Virus record (IMG/VR): IMGVR_UViG_3300007609_000076
Coordinates: 1-27,429 of that record
DNA from: a virus
Direction: 5' to 3' (one strand)
Length of the DNA: 27,429 nt
Below are positions 12,875 to 22,354 of the stretch, piece by piece. How positions within the stretch are numbered: the first letter of the stretch is position 1; each line of letters opens with the position of its first letter. Below the pieces are notes generated by a model. It did no database searches. It had not been told where the DNA came from and saw only the letters and a program-made list of their open reading frames with translations. The translations under genes were made by a program, and so were the position numbers.

Positions 12875-13591
12875 TTAAGACCTCCTGTTGAATAGTGACG
12901 TCAGAGCCCCGAGGAGCGCCGCGAGGAGCTTCCCCACACCTGACCCGCTCTTGCCCTCCGGGGCGTCGTCTGTGGCCCGCCCCGGGTTCGTAGAGACCGG
13001 CCCGAGGGGGTTCTGACCTTGGGCGAGCCGAACGGATCTGTCGATTACCCCGTGATCCCCCGCCTGAACCCCGACCTTGTCCCCCATGACGCGACGCGTC
13101 CACCCGGTTTTGAACGCCGGCCAATGGCGGAGACGTTTCATAAACGCCCAGCGATCGCGGTTGATCTGTTCGATCAGAGCAACGATCTTGCCCTGTCGGC
13201 CGAGCTGATCGAGCGCGGCGAGCGTCTCGTTCCCGATCGCGCCGTCGACCGAGATCCGGATCCCGTGTTTGACGATCGCGCGCTGTAGATACTCGCTCGC
13301 CCGGCGGACGCCCGAGTTCACGGCGAAATCGACGACCGTGTAATCGAGGCCCGGGGGTAGGCGATCGAATTTGACCGGCTCGAAATACTGCTCGAACAGG
13401 ATCGCCTCGGCCTCGTCTTGCGTGATATGATCCACGGCCTGAACCTTGCGATCCTGCATCCGGAGCCACGCGGTATAGACCCGCTGTGTGATCCCCTTGT
13501 TCGTCCGCCCTCCGGGGTCGTCCGGATGGTCGACAAGACCGCCCTCGGATAGGCCGATCCATTTCATAACTCGTGTACGGTTGCCTCTCAT
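12875..13591 (-). CDS. GH108 endolysin with C-terminal peptidoglycan-binding domain
   Basis: This 238-residue lysis enzyme is a glycoside hydrolase family 108 muramidase. The catalytic region shows LSEGGLVDHPDDPGGRTNKGIT (around residues 14-35) with E16 in the EGG motif. A PG_binding_3-type part follows, with VDFAVNSG, LQRAI and VDGAIGNETLAAL. ATG 13591 overlaps the upstream stop as ATGA, so I reject the longer frame that begins at 13660. After about residue 185 there is a linker rich in Gly, Ser and Pro, then GKLLAALLGALTSLFNRR, a hydrophobic or amphipathic end that may associate with membrane. It cleaves peptidoglycan glycan strands at the end of infection. Confidence 0.92.
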   Translation of the reverse strand: MRGNRTRVMKWIGLSEGGLVDHPDDPGGRTNKGITQRVYTAWLRMQDRKVQAVDHITQDEAEAILFEQYFEPVKFDRLPPGLDYTVVDFAVNSGVRRASEYLQRAIVKHGIRISVDGAIGNETLAALDQLGRQGKIVALIEQINRDRWAFMKRLRHWPAFKTGWTRRVMGDKVGVQAGDHGVIDRSVRLAQGQNPLGPVSTNPGRATDDAPEGKSGSGVGKLLAALLGALTSLFNRRS

Positions 13592-14268
13592 TGTCCTGTG
13601 TCCTCTCTGAATATGCGGAATTGAAGCGGCCCGGAGACGACCTCCTCGACCGCCGGGCACGTGTCCGGGTAGGTTATGGCGATAAAACCGCGTGCCCGGC
13701 CGGGACGGACGTTGTCGTCCCCGGGGATCTTTGCGGTATAGCTTACAGTCTGGATCCGCGACGGGGCGACCGGAAACGCCACGCCTCTATTATCGGCCGA
13801 GAGTAAGCTCGCCTCTGTGAACCTGTGATAGATCCCGCCGCCATTGATGAAATACAGGTCCACCCGGGGGACCCCGCACTCCCGGAGCTTATAGCCGGCC
13901 GCCGTTATCGTAACCCGGTCGCCGATCGTTCCGTCTGAAATCGAGGTATCCGGCATAGAGAAGCGCCACGACGGCATAGACGACCCGGACACGGCGTCCC
14001 CGAGGATTGTCACATTCTCCTCGAGCTTGGCGACAACGCGGTCGAGCCGTTCCAGATTTTGCGCTGTCCGCTCATGGTCCGAAATAAGATCCGCCGTAGC
14101 TCGCGCGACAATGTCCTCGCCCCACTCTACCACGCGGGGACTTACAAGATACCATAGGGCCGCCCAGACGACCGCGAGAGCTGCGGACAGAGCGGTCACG
14201 GTCGTTGCCGCTGTGCGGATCCATCTCATACCTACGTCGTCCTTTTCTACGCGCTCTTTGAGTGTCAC
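13588..14268 (-). CDS. Membrane-anchored protein of unknown function beside lysis genes
   Basis: This 226-residue protein has one hydrophobic segment at about residues 20-42 (ATTVTALSAALAVVWAALWYLV), a probable coiled coil at about 50-90 (HERTAQNLERLDRVVAKLEENV), and a C-terminal beta-rich domain from about 100. The last part includes RVDLYFINGGGIYHRF and RPGRARGFIAITYPDTCP. The C-terminal bulk should face the periplasm. The start is GTG 14268 with GGAGGG six bases upstream; an in-frame ATG (M14) is an alternative. I do not recognise the family. A link to lysis or envelope is suggested by position only. Confidence 0.76.
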   Translation of the reverse strand: MTLKERVEKDDVGMRWIRTAATTVTALSAALAVVWAALWYLVSPRVVEWGEDIVARATADLISDHERTAQNLERLDRVVAKLEENVTILGDAVSGSSMPSWRFSMPDTSISDGTIGDRVTITAAGYKLRECGVPRVDLYFINGGGIYHRFTEASLLSADNRGVAFPVAPSRIQTVSYTAKIPGDDNVRPGRARGFIAITYPDTCPAVEEVVSGPLQFRIFREDTGQ

Positions 14269-14270
14269 GA

Positions 14271-14618
14271 TCAGCCCTCCGGAAACAGCGATCCGATAAG
14301 CCCTCGGATCTGGGCGTCCGGAATACAGTTGTGTTTCGCGACATAGAACGAGATCTCGTCGGTCTCGATCTGGGCGAGCCGGGGTTCGATCGAGATCAAA
14401 TGGTCGACGAGGATCTCCCGGTAATCCGCGTCAATCGCCTTACCGTTCAGAAGGTAGAACAAGAGCGCGGATCCCTCGACGCCGCACGCGATCGCGTCCT
14501 CGAGCGTCACCTCGGTTTTATCCGCCTTGGGTTTCCCCATATGCAAGAGGATAGCCCGGAACCCCGGGCCGCACGCGCCCGCGTCTCTGAGCTCCTGTAG
14601 CGTGGTCTTGATGATCAT
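14271..14618 (-). CDS. Small protein of unknown function
   Basis: This 115-residue protein starts at ATG 14618, overlapping the upstream stop as ATGA; the frame is open further upstream, but that part overlaps the previous gene. The N-terminus has LQELRDAGACGPGFRAIL, a pattern (helix, then GAC-G) that I associate with small phage proteins of unknown role. The rest appears helical and acidic (LEDAIACGVEGSALLFYLL). It lies between the tail-fibre-associated gene and the membrane protein. No function can be given. Confidence 0.74.
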   Translation of the reverse strand: MIIKTTLQELRDAGACGPGFRAILLHMGKPKADKTEVTLEDAIACGVEGSALLFYLLNGKAIDADYREILVDHLISIEPRLAQIETDEISFYVAKHNCIPDAQIRGLIGSLFPEG

Positions 14619-15016
14619 CCGAATATCTCCCGTTGTGCGCGCTTGACGCTCCCCCAGAGAGCCCGGCGCGCGTCCTCGTCCAGCCCGGTTGCCCGGGTCC
14701 ATGTGTCAAAGTAAAGGACCCCGGGGCCGATCTCGCGGAGCGTTGCGACCTCGTCGGCGACCTGTTCGTCTTTGACCCACTTTTTCCAGCTCGTAAGGAG
14801 GCCCTGCTCCCGGAGCGCCCGCATAAACGCTGCCATAGGGACAGGGGCGCCTCTGAGGGGTTTTGCCGGGGGCTTGCACCCTCTGGCCTCGGCCTCGGCT
14901 TCTGTGATCGCCTGCAGCCCTTTCTTGGGCCGAAAAGGTCCGCGTTCCGGGTCCACTTTGACCCGGTTCACGATCTCCCCGGCGCTGTTCACGATAACCA
15001 TTTTATGCGCTGTCAT
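14615..15016 (-). CDS. Protein of unknown function after the tail fibre
   Basis: This 133-residue protein begins at ATG 15016, with GGAG nine bases upstream; the open frame extends to a TTG at 15031 that lacks support. It begins with a predicted strand pair (HKMVIVNSAGEIVNRVKVD), and the rest is largely helical and basic. Being directly after the glycine-rich fibre, it could be a fibre assembly helper, as found in this position in many siphophages. I see no motif that proves it. Confidence 0.72.
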   Translation of the reverse strand: MTAHKMVIVNSAGEIVNRVKVDPERGPFRPKKGLQAITEAEAEARGCKPPAKPLRGAPVPMAAFMRALREQGLLTSWKKWVKDEQVADEVATLREIGPGVLYFDTWTRATGLDEDARRALWGSVKRAQREIFG

Positions 15017-15020
15017 GTTC

Positions 15021-16316
15021 TTACACTCCAAGCCTGATCGTTGTTATCCGGGCGTAACCGTCGGCCCCGTCGCCGCCGTTCCCGCCGGCCCCGGCGCCGC
15101 CACCGCCTGCCGGGAAATCGCCGTTCGTGCCGGCGCCGCCATTGTTCCCCTGCCCGCCGTTCCCGGCGAAATTAGAGGACCCTCTCGCGGTCTCGTTCTT
15201 GGCCGCGCCGTTGTTCCCCCCGCCGCCGCCGCCGAACTGCGACGCACTTACATTCGACGCAAGCGCGCCCGACGAGTAGCTCCCCGGATCCTCGAGGCCG
15301 GCGCCTCTGTAGTACCCCCGAAATACAGGCTCGGACTTTGCGGCGTCTGTCAGTTGATCCTCCCAAGATTGCCCCGTCCAGCCGATCGTGACACCACCCC
15401 CAACGACGTCACCGCCGCCGACCGCGACCCCGGCGTCGCCGCCGACCGCTTGCGCGATGTTAAAATTGGCCGACGTATCTATCTCGGTCCACCCGCCGGC
15501 TGTCGCGGCCGCGCCACCGAACACGCCGCCGGATCCGCCCGCGCCGATAGTGACGTCGAGCGTTGCTGTGATCTCGGCGCCAGATTGCGAGGTGTTCCGG
15601 AGATCGAGCCATCCGATAAAACCGCCTCCTCCTGCCCCGCCGAGGCCGTCGTTCCCGGATCCGGCATGTCCGCCACCGCCGCCGCCGAATATCTCGAGAA
15701 ACAGAACGTCGGTATCGGCGTTCCAGTTTAACGGGCGGATCCATGTCCCGGAGGATGGAAACTCCTGCACGTCGTAAGGCGCCCCGATCGGACCCCATGC
15801 CGTCCCGTTGTAATACTCGACGAAATCGTCGTCGGTATTGTAGCGCATCATCCCGGCGACCGCTGTCGGACGCTGGCCCTCGGTCCCCTTGGGCAAGAGG
15901 AGAGCGTCGGTTTTATCCCGGAGATCGAGAGCACACGCGGCCGAGCTCGAGCCGAGGCGGAGACCTGTCGAGGTCAACCGGAGGCGCTCTGTCCCGGCAA
16001 GGACCGCGCTCATAATATCGTCACCGTTCCGGCCTGTGATCAGGTAGCTATCGAGATCCGCGTCCGGCGCGGTTCGGACGAGATTGTTCGTCGCGTCGAT
16101 CTGGAAAAGCGGGATATCGTCGGATCCGTCGTAGAGATAGGCGACATAATTCGAGCTCGAGGTGTCGAGCCATATCATACCGGCTACGACGTAACTCGGC
16201 CGCGAGCTCCCCGCATGGTTAGAGTTGACCGCGTCCCGGAACCCGTTCAGATCCGAGGCGAGCGCGGTCCCTGTTTTTGTGGAGGCGTTGATCGTGCCAA
16301 AATCGCTTTGCGTCAT
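15021..16316 (-). CDS. Glycine-rich tail fibre / receptor-binding adhesin
   Basis: This 431-residue protein follows the tail tip gene with an ATGA overlap. The N-terminal part (1-75) begins MTQSDFGTINAS and likely attaches to the tail. Residues about 140-178 (LLPKGTEGQRP, MMRYNTDDDFVEYYNG) match a repeat often seen in phage fibre shafts. From about 209 to the end it is extremely Gly-rich, with GGGGGG, GGAGGGG and similar runs mixed with Asn, Ala and Asp. Such regions form polyglycine type II bundles in T-even gp38-type adhesins, whose loops bind the host. I infer that this protein contacts the host surface. The final VRITT-like end (YARITTIRLG) may cap the domain. Confidence 0.83.
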   Translation of the reverse strand: MTQSDFGTINASTKTGTALASDLNGFRDAVNSNHAGSSRPSYVVAGMIWLDTSSSNYVAYLYDGSDDIPLFQIDATNNLVRTAPDADLDSYLITGRNGDDIMSAVLAGTERLRLTSTGLRLGSSSAACALDLRDKTDALLLPKGTEGQRPTAVAGMMRYNTDDDFVEYYNGTAWGPIGAPYDVQEFPSSGTWIRPLNWNADTDVLFLEIFGGGGGGHAGSGNDGLGGAGGGGFIGWLDLRNTSQSGAEITATLDVTIGAGGSGGVFGGAAATAGGWTEIDTSANFNIAQAVGGDAGVAVGGGDVVGGGVTIGWTGQSWEDQLTDAAKSEPVFRGYYRGAGLEDPGSYSSGALASNVSASQFGGGGGGNNGAAKNETARGSSNFAGNGGQGNNGGAGTNGDFPAGGGGAGAGGNGGDGADGYARITTIRLGV

Positions 16317-19300
16317 GTTCCGTTCTCCTGTCCGTAGCCGATCGCTACATAGTCAAAGACCCGCGAGACGTTCGTCCCTGCACTGTTGAAAAAGTCGATA
16401 TCGAACCCCGTCCGGGTTTTGTTCGATATCTGGTAGTAGTCCCCCGTTTGCATATTCTGGGCCGTGACTGATACACTCTCAAGTTGAAACAGATCCGGGG
16501 AAAAAGCAACCGAGTACGTAGCCGCGCCCGACGTTATATCCTCGCCCCGGCTCTCGGTCCGCAAGAGGTCGAGATCGACCGTCAGGTCGGTTACGGCCGG
16601 GGAGTAGGGGCTTAGCTCGCTAAGCGGGTCGACCGTCGTCTCGAGGACAAGGCGGAACTTGACCCAGCGCGCGGTATAATCACCGTAAACGACCCGTTGC
16701 CACGCGGAATAGACCTGTCCAGAGCCGACGTCGTCCCGGGAATAGGCGACCTCGAGGTAGACCTTGACCTCGTCCCCGGTGCTCTCCCCTGAGATCGGGT
16801 CGACGTCCGCCAAGCGGTCCCACGTGTCAAGCGTGTTGAGCGTGTTGATCACGGTCGTTTTGATCTTGGGCACGATCCGCAAGGTCGTGACCATGCCGAG
16901 ATCACTTTCGCCGAACTCGTAGGTCCCGCTCTCCTCGAACAGCCCGTCGGTATCCGCCGTAAGCTGCAGCTGATTAGACCCATTGACCGAGGTCCCGGTC
17001 TTGGTCTCCGCCCATCCGGGATTTTCTGTCGTAGTTGCGACGGTAAGGAAGTCGCGCACGGCCGCGGCGTCCGTCAGGGTCGCGTTGATGTAGAGCGCCG
17101 TCTCGGACAGACCCCCGAGGACGTCCCGAGTTTTGATCGCGTAGGACCCGGAGGCGGCCGGGACGGTAAACGATCGGGCGTTCGCCGGGATCTCGTCCGC
17201 GAGCGCCGCCATGGTCTGCCAATCGGTCACGTCCTGATCAGGGTGGAACCGGATCTCGTAGCCGACGACGTCAACAGCTGGGTTGATATGCGTCCACTCG
17301 AGATAGGCATAATCTCCGATCGTGTTCAGGAGGAACGTGTCCGGCGGGTTCGGCTTGGCCAGAGCCCCGAGGACCGTCACGTTCGCCTCTGTGGCCCACG
17401 CTGAGACCTCCCCGGCGGGTCCGATCGCCCGGAGCTGCACGTCGTAAGCCTCGCCTGTCAGGACGTTGTCGAGCGATATCCGGGGCGTGTCCGCTGGGTA
17501 AACCGGCGAGTAGGAGAACGCCTCCCCTGTGTCTGAGAGCCTGTAGCGCGCCTGCAGGCTCTCAGTACGTGTTACAGCCCCGTTGCTGCCCGAGCCCCGC
17601 CCGGGAGTAACAGATAGCACGATACGGGGTTCTAGGCCGCCTTGCGTGTTCCGGACGAGGACGTTCTCGCCGGTCTCGACCTGCAGGATCTCCGGGGTCG
17701 GCGGCCCGGTGAAAGATATGCTTTGCAGATCCGAGAGGTTCGTTTCGTAAGGCGGGATAGCGTTCGCACTGTTATAGATCGCGGGGGAGTAAGGCACGAG
17801 CGAGATCCGGGCGTCCAGATTGTCGAGATATTCGATCGACCGGACGAGGACCTCGATCGTCTCGATCCCGTTCTGCCCGAACATGAACATATCCCCGGCC
17901 GCGATCGAGCTCCCGGTCGTACTGACTACTACCGTCGAGACCGTCTCGGTCGCCGTCGCCGTGAACTCGAAAGTCTCAGTGTCACCGTCGGCCGTCCGGA
18001 CGCGCAAGGTGTACGCGGTCCCGTCGACCAGAGAGACCGGCTCGTCGAGCGTTATAGAGGAGCTCGTGAGCGATACGATCCGCCCCCACGCCTGACCTAT
18101 GATAGCGGCGTCATGCGTGAGCCTGCAGAGATCCCCCCGGGTTGCGACGAGGTGTTCGATATCCGTCTCGAGCGTAAAGTTCTCCGGGCGCAAGCGAACT
18201 GCGGCGAGGTAGTGCCGGGCGAGCCTGTAGACGTTATCCGGGTTCGTCTGCCCCGGGAGGTCGATCACCTCGAAAAGCGTCGTGTTACTCTCGTCGAACC
18301 CGTCGTCGTAGACGATCCGCTCGTCCTCCTGATAGTCGGCCTCCTCGTTCGCGAACCGGATCCGGAGAGCTTGAGGGATATCCGGGTAAATCAGAGCGCC
18401 GTCGAAATTGCGAGTGTTCCGGGGCGTGAAATGCTGCACGACCGTTGTCCGGGGTTTCTCCTCGATCACGCTCCATTTATCATCCACGTAGGCCGGGCTC
18501 GCTTTGCCGGCGTTCGCTACGTCCTGCAGAAGATCCCTTATAGGAGACCGGAACACGATCGGGAGGTCGAATTGATAACCCTCCGCCTCGCACGTCTCGA
18601 ACCACGCCCCGAGAGCGTCGTCGTCCACGTTCTCCCGGGGAACCGGCCGGGGGTTCGGAGCGCCTGTCAGGACGTAACGGTAGAACGCGGCCGGGTTGCT
18701 GGTCTTGCCCAGCTCGGCGGGTTCGTCCCCACCCGTGAGATCGTTCAGCTCGTCTTGTGTCAGGATCGAATTGAAGATCGCGACCCGCTTGATCCGGACT
18801 GTCCCGTCTTGAGCCTGCAACCGTTCCCCGAACGAAAACGCGCCGTTCCCGTTTGTGCGAAACCGTAAACTGTTCCCCGCCCCGGCGCCTGTATCTGTAC
18901 CCGAGGATCCGGCGATAGAGAGGAGCGTCGTCCCGGTGCCGGTTCCGTAATCGTAAGAGAGCGCAGCCCGGAAAAACTGGTCAACCGTAGGCTCCGCATA
19001 AGGTATCCCGATCTGCTCTTTTGCCCCAGTGAAAAGAGCAACGCGGCCGTCTCTGTCTGTATAGAACAGGGTCGGGTTGACGTCCGCGAGCCCCATGTAC
19101 CCCGTGCGTGCGAACTCGCCGTCCTTGGACGCCTCAATCAATACGGAATAGCTCTCCTCGTCGAGCGAGGCCGGCGGAGTATACTCCATAACGTCCGCCG
19201 CTCTCTCGACGATCGACGCGCTCGTATTCAGGATCGGCGAGCTCGGCCCCCGGGCGTCGGCCGAGCTCTCCTCCTCGATCTGCAAGTGAAACAGGCGGAG

Positions 19301-21478
19301 CCCCGAGGCGCCGTCCCCGGTGAAAGATAAGGCGTTAGTCCCGGGCTCTCGCAAAAGCAAAACAAGCCTGTTCGTGAGACCCGCCCCGGCTGTCGCTGTA
19401 ACCCATATCCGGAACACGCCGGGCGCGACCTCCTCGATCCCGCTGTCGACATGCGCCGAGCTCCCCGCGTCATATGTTAAAGTGGCCGTCGTATCGGCTA
19501 AACTATAGAGAACCCGGACCCCGTTCACTGCTGTCGAAAACGCCCGCATCTCTACTGTATCAGCTCCGAGCCGGGCGACAATCGCCGACATGGTATAGGT
19601 CCGTCCTGTCGTGACCGGCGAGGAGACCGCCTGTTTCTGCCAGACGTGGAAACCCGCGACCGCGTCGGCGGTAAGGTCGATCCAGTTGTTTATGCCGTCC
19701 GGTCCTATTACGCCGCTATCGCTCGTCGTGGTATTCGACGCGATCTCGCTGGTCGGGATCGCCGAATGTGAGGCGTAAGGCATGAGCTGCCGTCGGGCGT
19801 CCTCGAGCATGAGCCCCCGGGCGTTTCCGTCCTTGTCGTAATCGAACCGGGGGACGTTCGAGCCGGCGAAAGCGAGCTTACCGCTCGCGTCCCAGAAATA
19901 AGCGTCGCTCGCCCTCGAGAACGTGAACAGGTCGTCGAACAGTTTCGTCCGATTGTTCTCCTTATAGACCTGCTCGCCGAACTTGAGATCGACGAGCGGG
20001 GGATCCTCGGTTACACCCCAGCTCTGCCCGTTCCAGAGCGGGACGAGCGTCGAGGCGATCCCGTTCAGCTGGTCGACGACCCCGTTCAGCTGGTCCGTTG
20101 CCTGCAGCCGGTAATAGGTGATCGCGAACCCTTCTTTCTGGATCGGGGAGGTCGATGTGTCGATCGCCCGGAGCGCCACCCAGTTAACTTGCTCGCGCCA
20201 CCCGGCGATCCCGCTCTCCGGATTAACCCGACGGACGCGGACCTCGTAGAGCCCCGACGGGAGCCCTGTCACGCGGTAGCTGCACCGCAAAGGTTTTGCC
20301 GCATATGCTCGCAGAACCCTATATCCGTCGTTGCCGGTGATCGCGTTCGCGGCCGCGACCTCGTCGGCCGTGTAGCTCTGGATCAGAACCTCCTCGGGCG
20401 GAACGGCGCCTTGCACGGCTTGCACGAACTCGCCGACGTCCGGGTCGTAGTATGTCACCCACGGGTTGAGATCCAAGATCCCCGGGAGAGATCCTAGATT
20501 TGTCCCGAACCCCAAGATCCCGGGGCCGATCGAAAACGGCGTCCAGCTCGTCGATCCGACCTCCCGATATTCAAACTCGAGGATCGAGTTCAGCCATACC
20601 GGGCGGCCCTTGTTATCGGTCGTCCCGAGGCCGGCCGGGTAGAACAGATCTATTGCGAGCTCGTCCCCCTCGACCTCGCACGTCCTCGATACGAACGTCG
20701 TCTCGAGCCGGATATTCAACGCCTCCTCGCCGACGACCCCGGGGTAGAAACCGACGTCCTCGAGCGAGCCGTCGAGATCCTCGACGATCTCGATATTCCG
20801 AAAGTCCTCGATCGGCGTATTCCCGATCTTGACGTCCTCGAGCTGGATCGGAGCGTACCCCCAGACCATGCACAGGCGCAGATATTGCTTATCTCCTACG
20901 ACCTCGGTGTAAGGCTCAGCCCCATAGGTCGGGACATGCCTGTGCGTCCCTGCGACGACCGGGATCGCATCAAACGGCCGCGCATTGTTACGCGCCCCGG
21001 AGAGCGAGAACGCCGGGGCGACGTCGGGAGCCCTGTCCGGCCTCGAGGGACCGAAAAGCGCCTGACCCACCGCGAGGATCGCGAACGTAACCCCGGCCGC
21101 GACGAGAGCGTAGCTCAAAGTCCCGACCGCAAGCCCGAGGACGCTCCCGGCGACAAATTGCCCGGCCACTGGGGCGAGGAGAGCGATCAACGATACTGGA
21201 TCCTGCGGGACGGCTTTCATAAAGACCGAGGAGCCCGCTTTCGGGCGTACCGAGCCCCAGAGGTGAGGGGGAACGTAGTCCCCGCCCACGAACGCCGCCA
21301 CGTGCGCCCGCATAGTCTCGTCAGGGACGAACAGCTCGACGATCCCCTCGAGCGTGTCCCCGGCCGGGACGAGCGTCGACGGGGGGCGCTCCTCCTGAAA
21401 CGGGTTGACGATCACGGCGACCGAGACGTAGCCGGACGGCTCTGTCGTCGGGCGGACGGTTATCTCCTGATCTTGCAT
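16313..21478 (-). CDS. Tail tip attachment protein, gpJ-like, with inserted adhesin-like domain and FN3 repeats
   Basis: This 1721-residue protein is the central tail tip protein (lambda gpJ/GTA family). Residues 1-90 precede two hydrophobic stretches (about 95-143), followed by a conserved core (about 145-460: NARPFDAIPVVAGTHRHVP, YLRLCMVWGYAPIQL). The core resumes at TSNPAAFYRYVLTG (926-939) and runs to about 1235. Between, at about 500-915, lies a likely insertion with FTFSRASDAYFWDASG and PRFDYDKDGNARGLMLEDARRQL, a signature seen in phage carbohydrate-binding-like modules. Two fibronectin III-like domains follow (about 1258-1370 and 1372-1468), then a C-terminal domain of about 250 residues. 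It likely fixes host specificity. It overlaps the NlpC/P60 gene by 19 bases. Confidence 0.92.
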   Translation of the reverse strand: MQDQEITVRPTTEPSGYVSVAVIVNPFQEERPPSTLVPAGDTLEGIVELFVPDETMRAHVAAFVGGDYVPPHLWGSVRPKAGSSVFMKAVPQDPVSLIALLAPVAGQFVAGSVLGLAVGTLSYALVAAGVTFAILAVGQALFGPSRPDRAPDVAPAFSLSGARNNARPFDAIPVVAGTHRHVPTYGAEPYTEVVGDKQYLRLCMVWGYAPIQLEDVKIGNTPIEDFRNIEIVEDLDGSLEDVGFYPGVVGEEALNIRLETTFVSRTCEVEGDELAIDLFYPAGLGTTDNKGRPVWLNSILEFEYREVGSTSWTPFSIGPGILGFGTNLGSLPGILDLNPWVTYYDPDVGEFVQAVQGAVPPEEVLIQSYTADEVAAANAITGNDGYRVLRAYAAKPLRCSYRVTGLPSGLYEVRVRRVNPESGIAGWREQVNWVALRAIDTSTSPIQKEGFAITYYRLQATDQLNGVVDQLNGIASTLVPLWNGQSWGVTEDPPLVDLKFGEQVYKENNRTKLFDDLFTFSRASDAYFWDASGKLAFAGSNVPRFDYDKDGNARGLMLEDARRQLMPYASHSAIPTSEIASNTTTSDSGVIGPDGINNWIDLTADAVAGFHVWQKQAVSSPVTTGRTYTMSAIVARLGADTVEMRAFSTAVNGVRVLYSLADTTATLTYDAGSSAHVDSGIEEVAPGVFRIWVTATAGAGLTNRLVLLLREPGTNALSFTGDGASGLRLFHLQIEEESSADARGPSSPILNTSASIVERAADVMEYTPPASLDEESYSVLIEASKDGEFARTGYMGLADVNPTLFYTDRDGRVALFTGAKEQIGIPYAEPTVDQFFRAALSYDYGTGTGTTLLSIAGSSGTDTGAGAGNSLRFRTNGNGAFSFGERLQAQDGTVRIKRVAIFNSILTQDELNDLTGGDEPAELGKTSNPAAFYRYVLTGAPNPRPVPRENVDDDALGAWFETCEAEGYQFDLPIVFRSPIRDLLQDVANAGKASPAYVDDKWSVIEEKPRTTVVQHFTPRNTRNFDGALIYPDIPQALRIRFANEEADYQEDERIVYDDGFDESNTTLFEVIDLPGQTNPDNVYRLARHYLAAVRLRPENFTLETDIEHLVATRGDLCRLTHDAAIIGQAWGRIVSLTSSSITLDEPVSLVDGTAYTLRVRTADGDTETFEFTATATETVSTVVVSTTGSSIAAGDMFMFGQNGIETIEVLVRSIEYLDNLDARISLVPYSPAIYNSANAIPPYETNLSDLQSISFTGPPTPEILQVETGENVLVRNTQGGLEPRIVLSVTPGRGSGSNGAVTRTESLQARYRLSDTGEAFSYSPVYPADTPRISLDNVLTGEAYDVQLRAIGPAGEVSAWATEANVTVLGALAKPNPPDTFLLNTIGDYAYLEWTHINPAVDVVGYEIRFHPDQDVTDWQTMAALADEIPANARSFTVPAASGSYAIKTRDVLGGLSETALYINATLTDAAAVRDFLTVATTTENPGWAETKTGTSVNGSNQLQLTADTDGLFEESGTYEFGESDLGMVTTLRIVPKIKTTVINTLNTLDTWDRLADVDPISGESTGDEVKVYLEVAYSRDDVGSGQVYSAWQRVVYGDYTARWVKFRLVLETTVDPLSELSPYSPAVTDLTVDLDLLRTESRGEDITSGAATYSVAFSPDLFQLESVSVTAQNMQTGDYYQISNKTRTGFDIDFFNSAGTNVSRVFDYVAIGYGQENGT

Positions 21479-21912
21479 CTGTAAGCCCCTATAACTCGGT
21501 CGGCGAAACGGTTGTCGCCTTTATAGCGCGAAATGACCGACCCTGTCGCCTCCTCTGCATGTAGCACGCGCCCGGGCTCGGTTACGACCCCGCAATGAGT
21601 TTGCGTTCTATGGCTCCCGGATACGCCCCAGAGGTGCAGAATGTCCCCCGAGCGGTAAGGCTCCCGAACTAGCGAGAACCCCGGCGTATGGGTCCACCTG
21701 TCGGCCCTGCGCAGCCTCCCGGCCTCGACCATACCGACGGCGTCGTCGTACCGCGGCAAAGCGATCCCGAAAACCTCCGCATAGACAAGATGCACAAGCC
21801 CCCAGCACGAGACCGCATCCGGGCCGTACCCGTTCCACTGGAACGGGATCCCGACGTAGTCATTCCACCACGCCCTAGAATATCCCGGGGACTGTCGCGG
21901 GGTTAAACCCAT
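21460..21912 (-). CDS. NlpC/P60 tail tip peptidase
   Basis: This 150-residue protein is an NlpC/P60 cysteine peptidase of the kind encoded beside gpJ (lambda gpK-like). C36 in AVSCWGLVHLVY is the predicted nucleophile, H106 in THCGVV the catalytic histidine and H118 in RVLHAEE the third residue. It probably opens peptidoglycan cross-links during tail assembly or DNA entry. ATG 21912 lies within the preceding DUF1833 gene (38-base overlap). No in-frame alternative downstream fits. The ribosome site is weak, so coupling to the upstream gene is likely. Confidence 0.9.
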   Translation of the reverse strand: MGLTPRQSPGYSRAWWNDYVGIPFQWNGYGPDAVSCWGLVHLVYAEVFGIALPRYDDAVGMVEAGRLRRADRWTHTPGFSLVREPYRSGDILHLWGVSGSHRTQTHCGVVTEPGRVLHAEEATGSVISRYKGDNRFADRVIGAYRCKIRR

Positions 21913-22354
21913 CTTTGGGGAACGCCTCTGTCAGGAAATTATTGATTGAGATATCTAGGCTCAGCTCGCCGACACGGTAACGCGTATTGATCACCTCGAG
22001 CCCGGAGACGGACTGTAGGACGCTGTCCGGCGTGGCGGCCGCTATAACCTCGAGCTTGGCTGCTACCCGCTCCCGGGAGCCGGCCACAAGGCGGAGATTG
22101 TCGATCACCTCGCGCTCTGCGTCGTAGATCGTCAGAACGGCCCGGACCTGCAGCTCCTCGTCGTCCGGGGGTATGATCACCGCAAAAGGGAACGGGGAAA
22201 AGACTTGCCCGTTCGACGTGACCGCTTGCGTGTTATTGACGACCCGGATCGTCGAAAAGGTCGAGTGTGAGAGCGTCACAAGTACGAAATAGATCTGCGA
22301 GGACGTTTGCGCGTTTACAGCGTTGACGACCGCTAGGGGGATTGATCTAGCCAT
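21875..22354 (-). CDS. DUF1833 family tail protein
   Basis: This 159-residue protein fits DUF1833, which sits between the minor tail and NlpC/P60 genes in many siphophages and probably forms part of the distal tail hub (lambda gpL region). It starts RSIPLAVVNAVNAQTSS, followed by alternating strands (YFVLVTLSHSTFSTIRVV, FSPFPFAVIIP) and a helix (DNLRLVAG). The start overlaps the upstream stop as TAATG. Family recognition is by pattern and position. Confidence 0.83.
   Translation of the reverse strand: MARSIPLAVVNAVNAQTSSQIYFVLVTLSHSTFSTIRVVNNTQAVTSNGQVFSPFPFAVIIPPDDEELQVRAVLTIYDAEREVIDNLRLVAGSRERVAAKLEVIAAATPDSVLQSVSGLEVINTRYRVGELSLDISINNFLTEAFPKDGFNPATVPGIF

Noticed and set aside
14772-15731. 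Plus-strand open frame of 319 codons
   Set aside because: It is antisense to the fibre and next gene. Low-complexity content reflects the reverse of Gly-rich coding.
17642-18868. Long plus-strand open frame of 408 codons opposite the tail tip gene
   Set aside because: It is antisense to the gpJ-like gene, with Arg/Asp/Pro-rich content typical of GC-rich shadow frames. No ribosome site or domain supports it.
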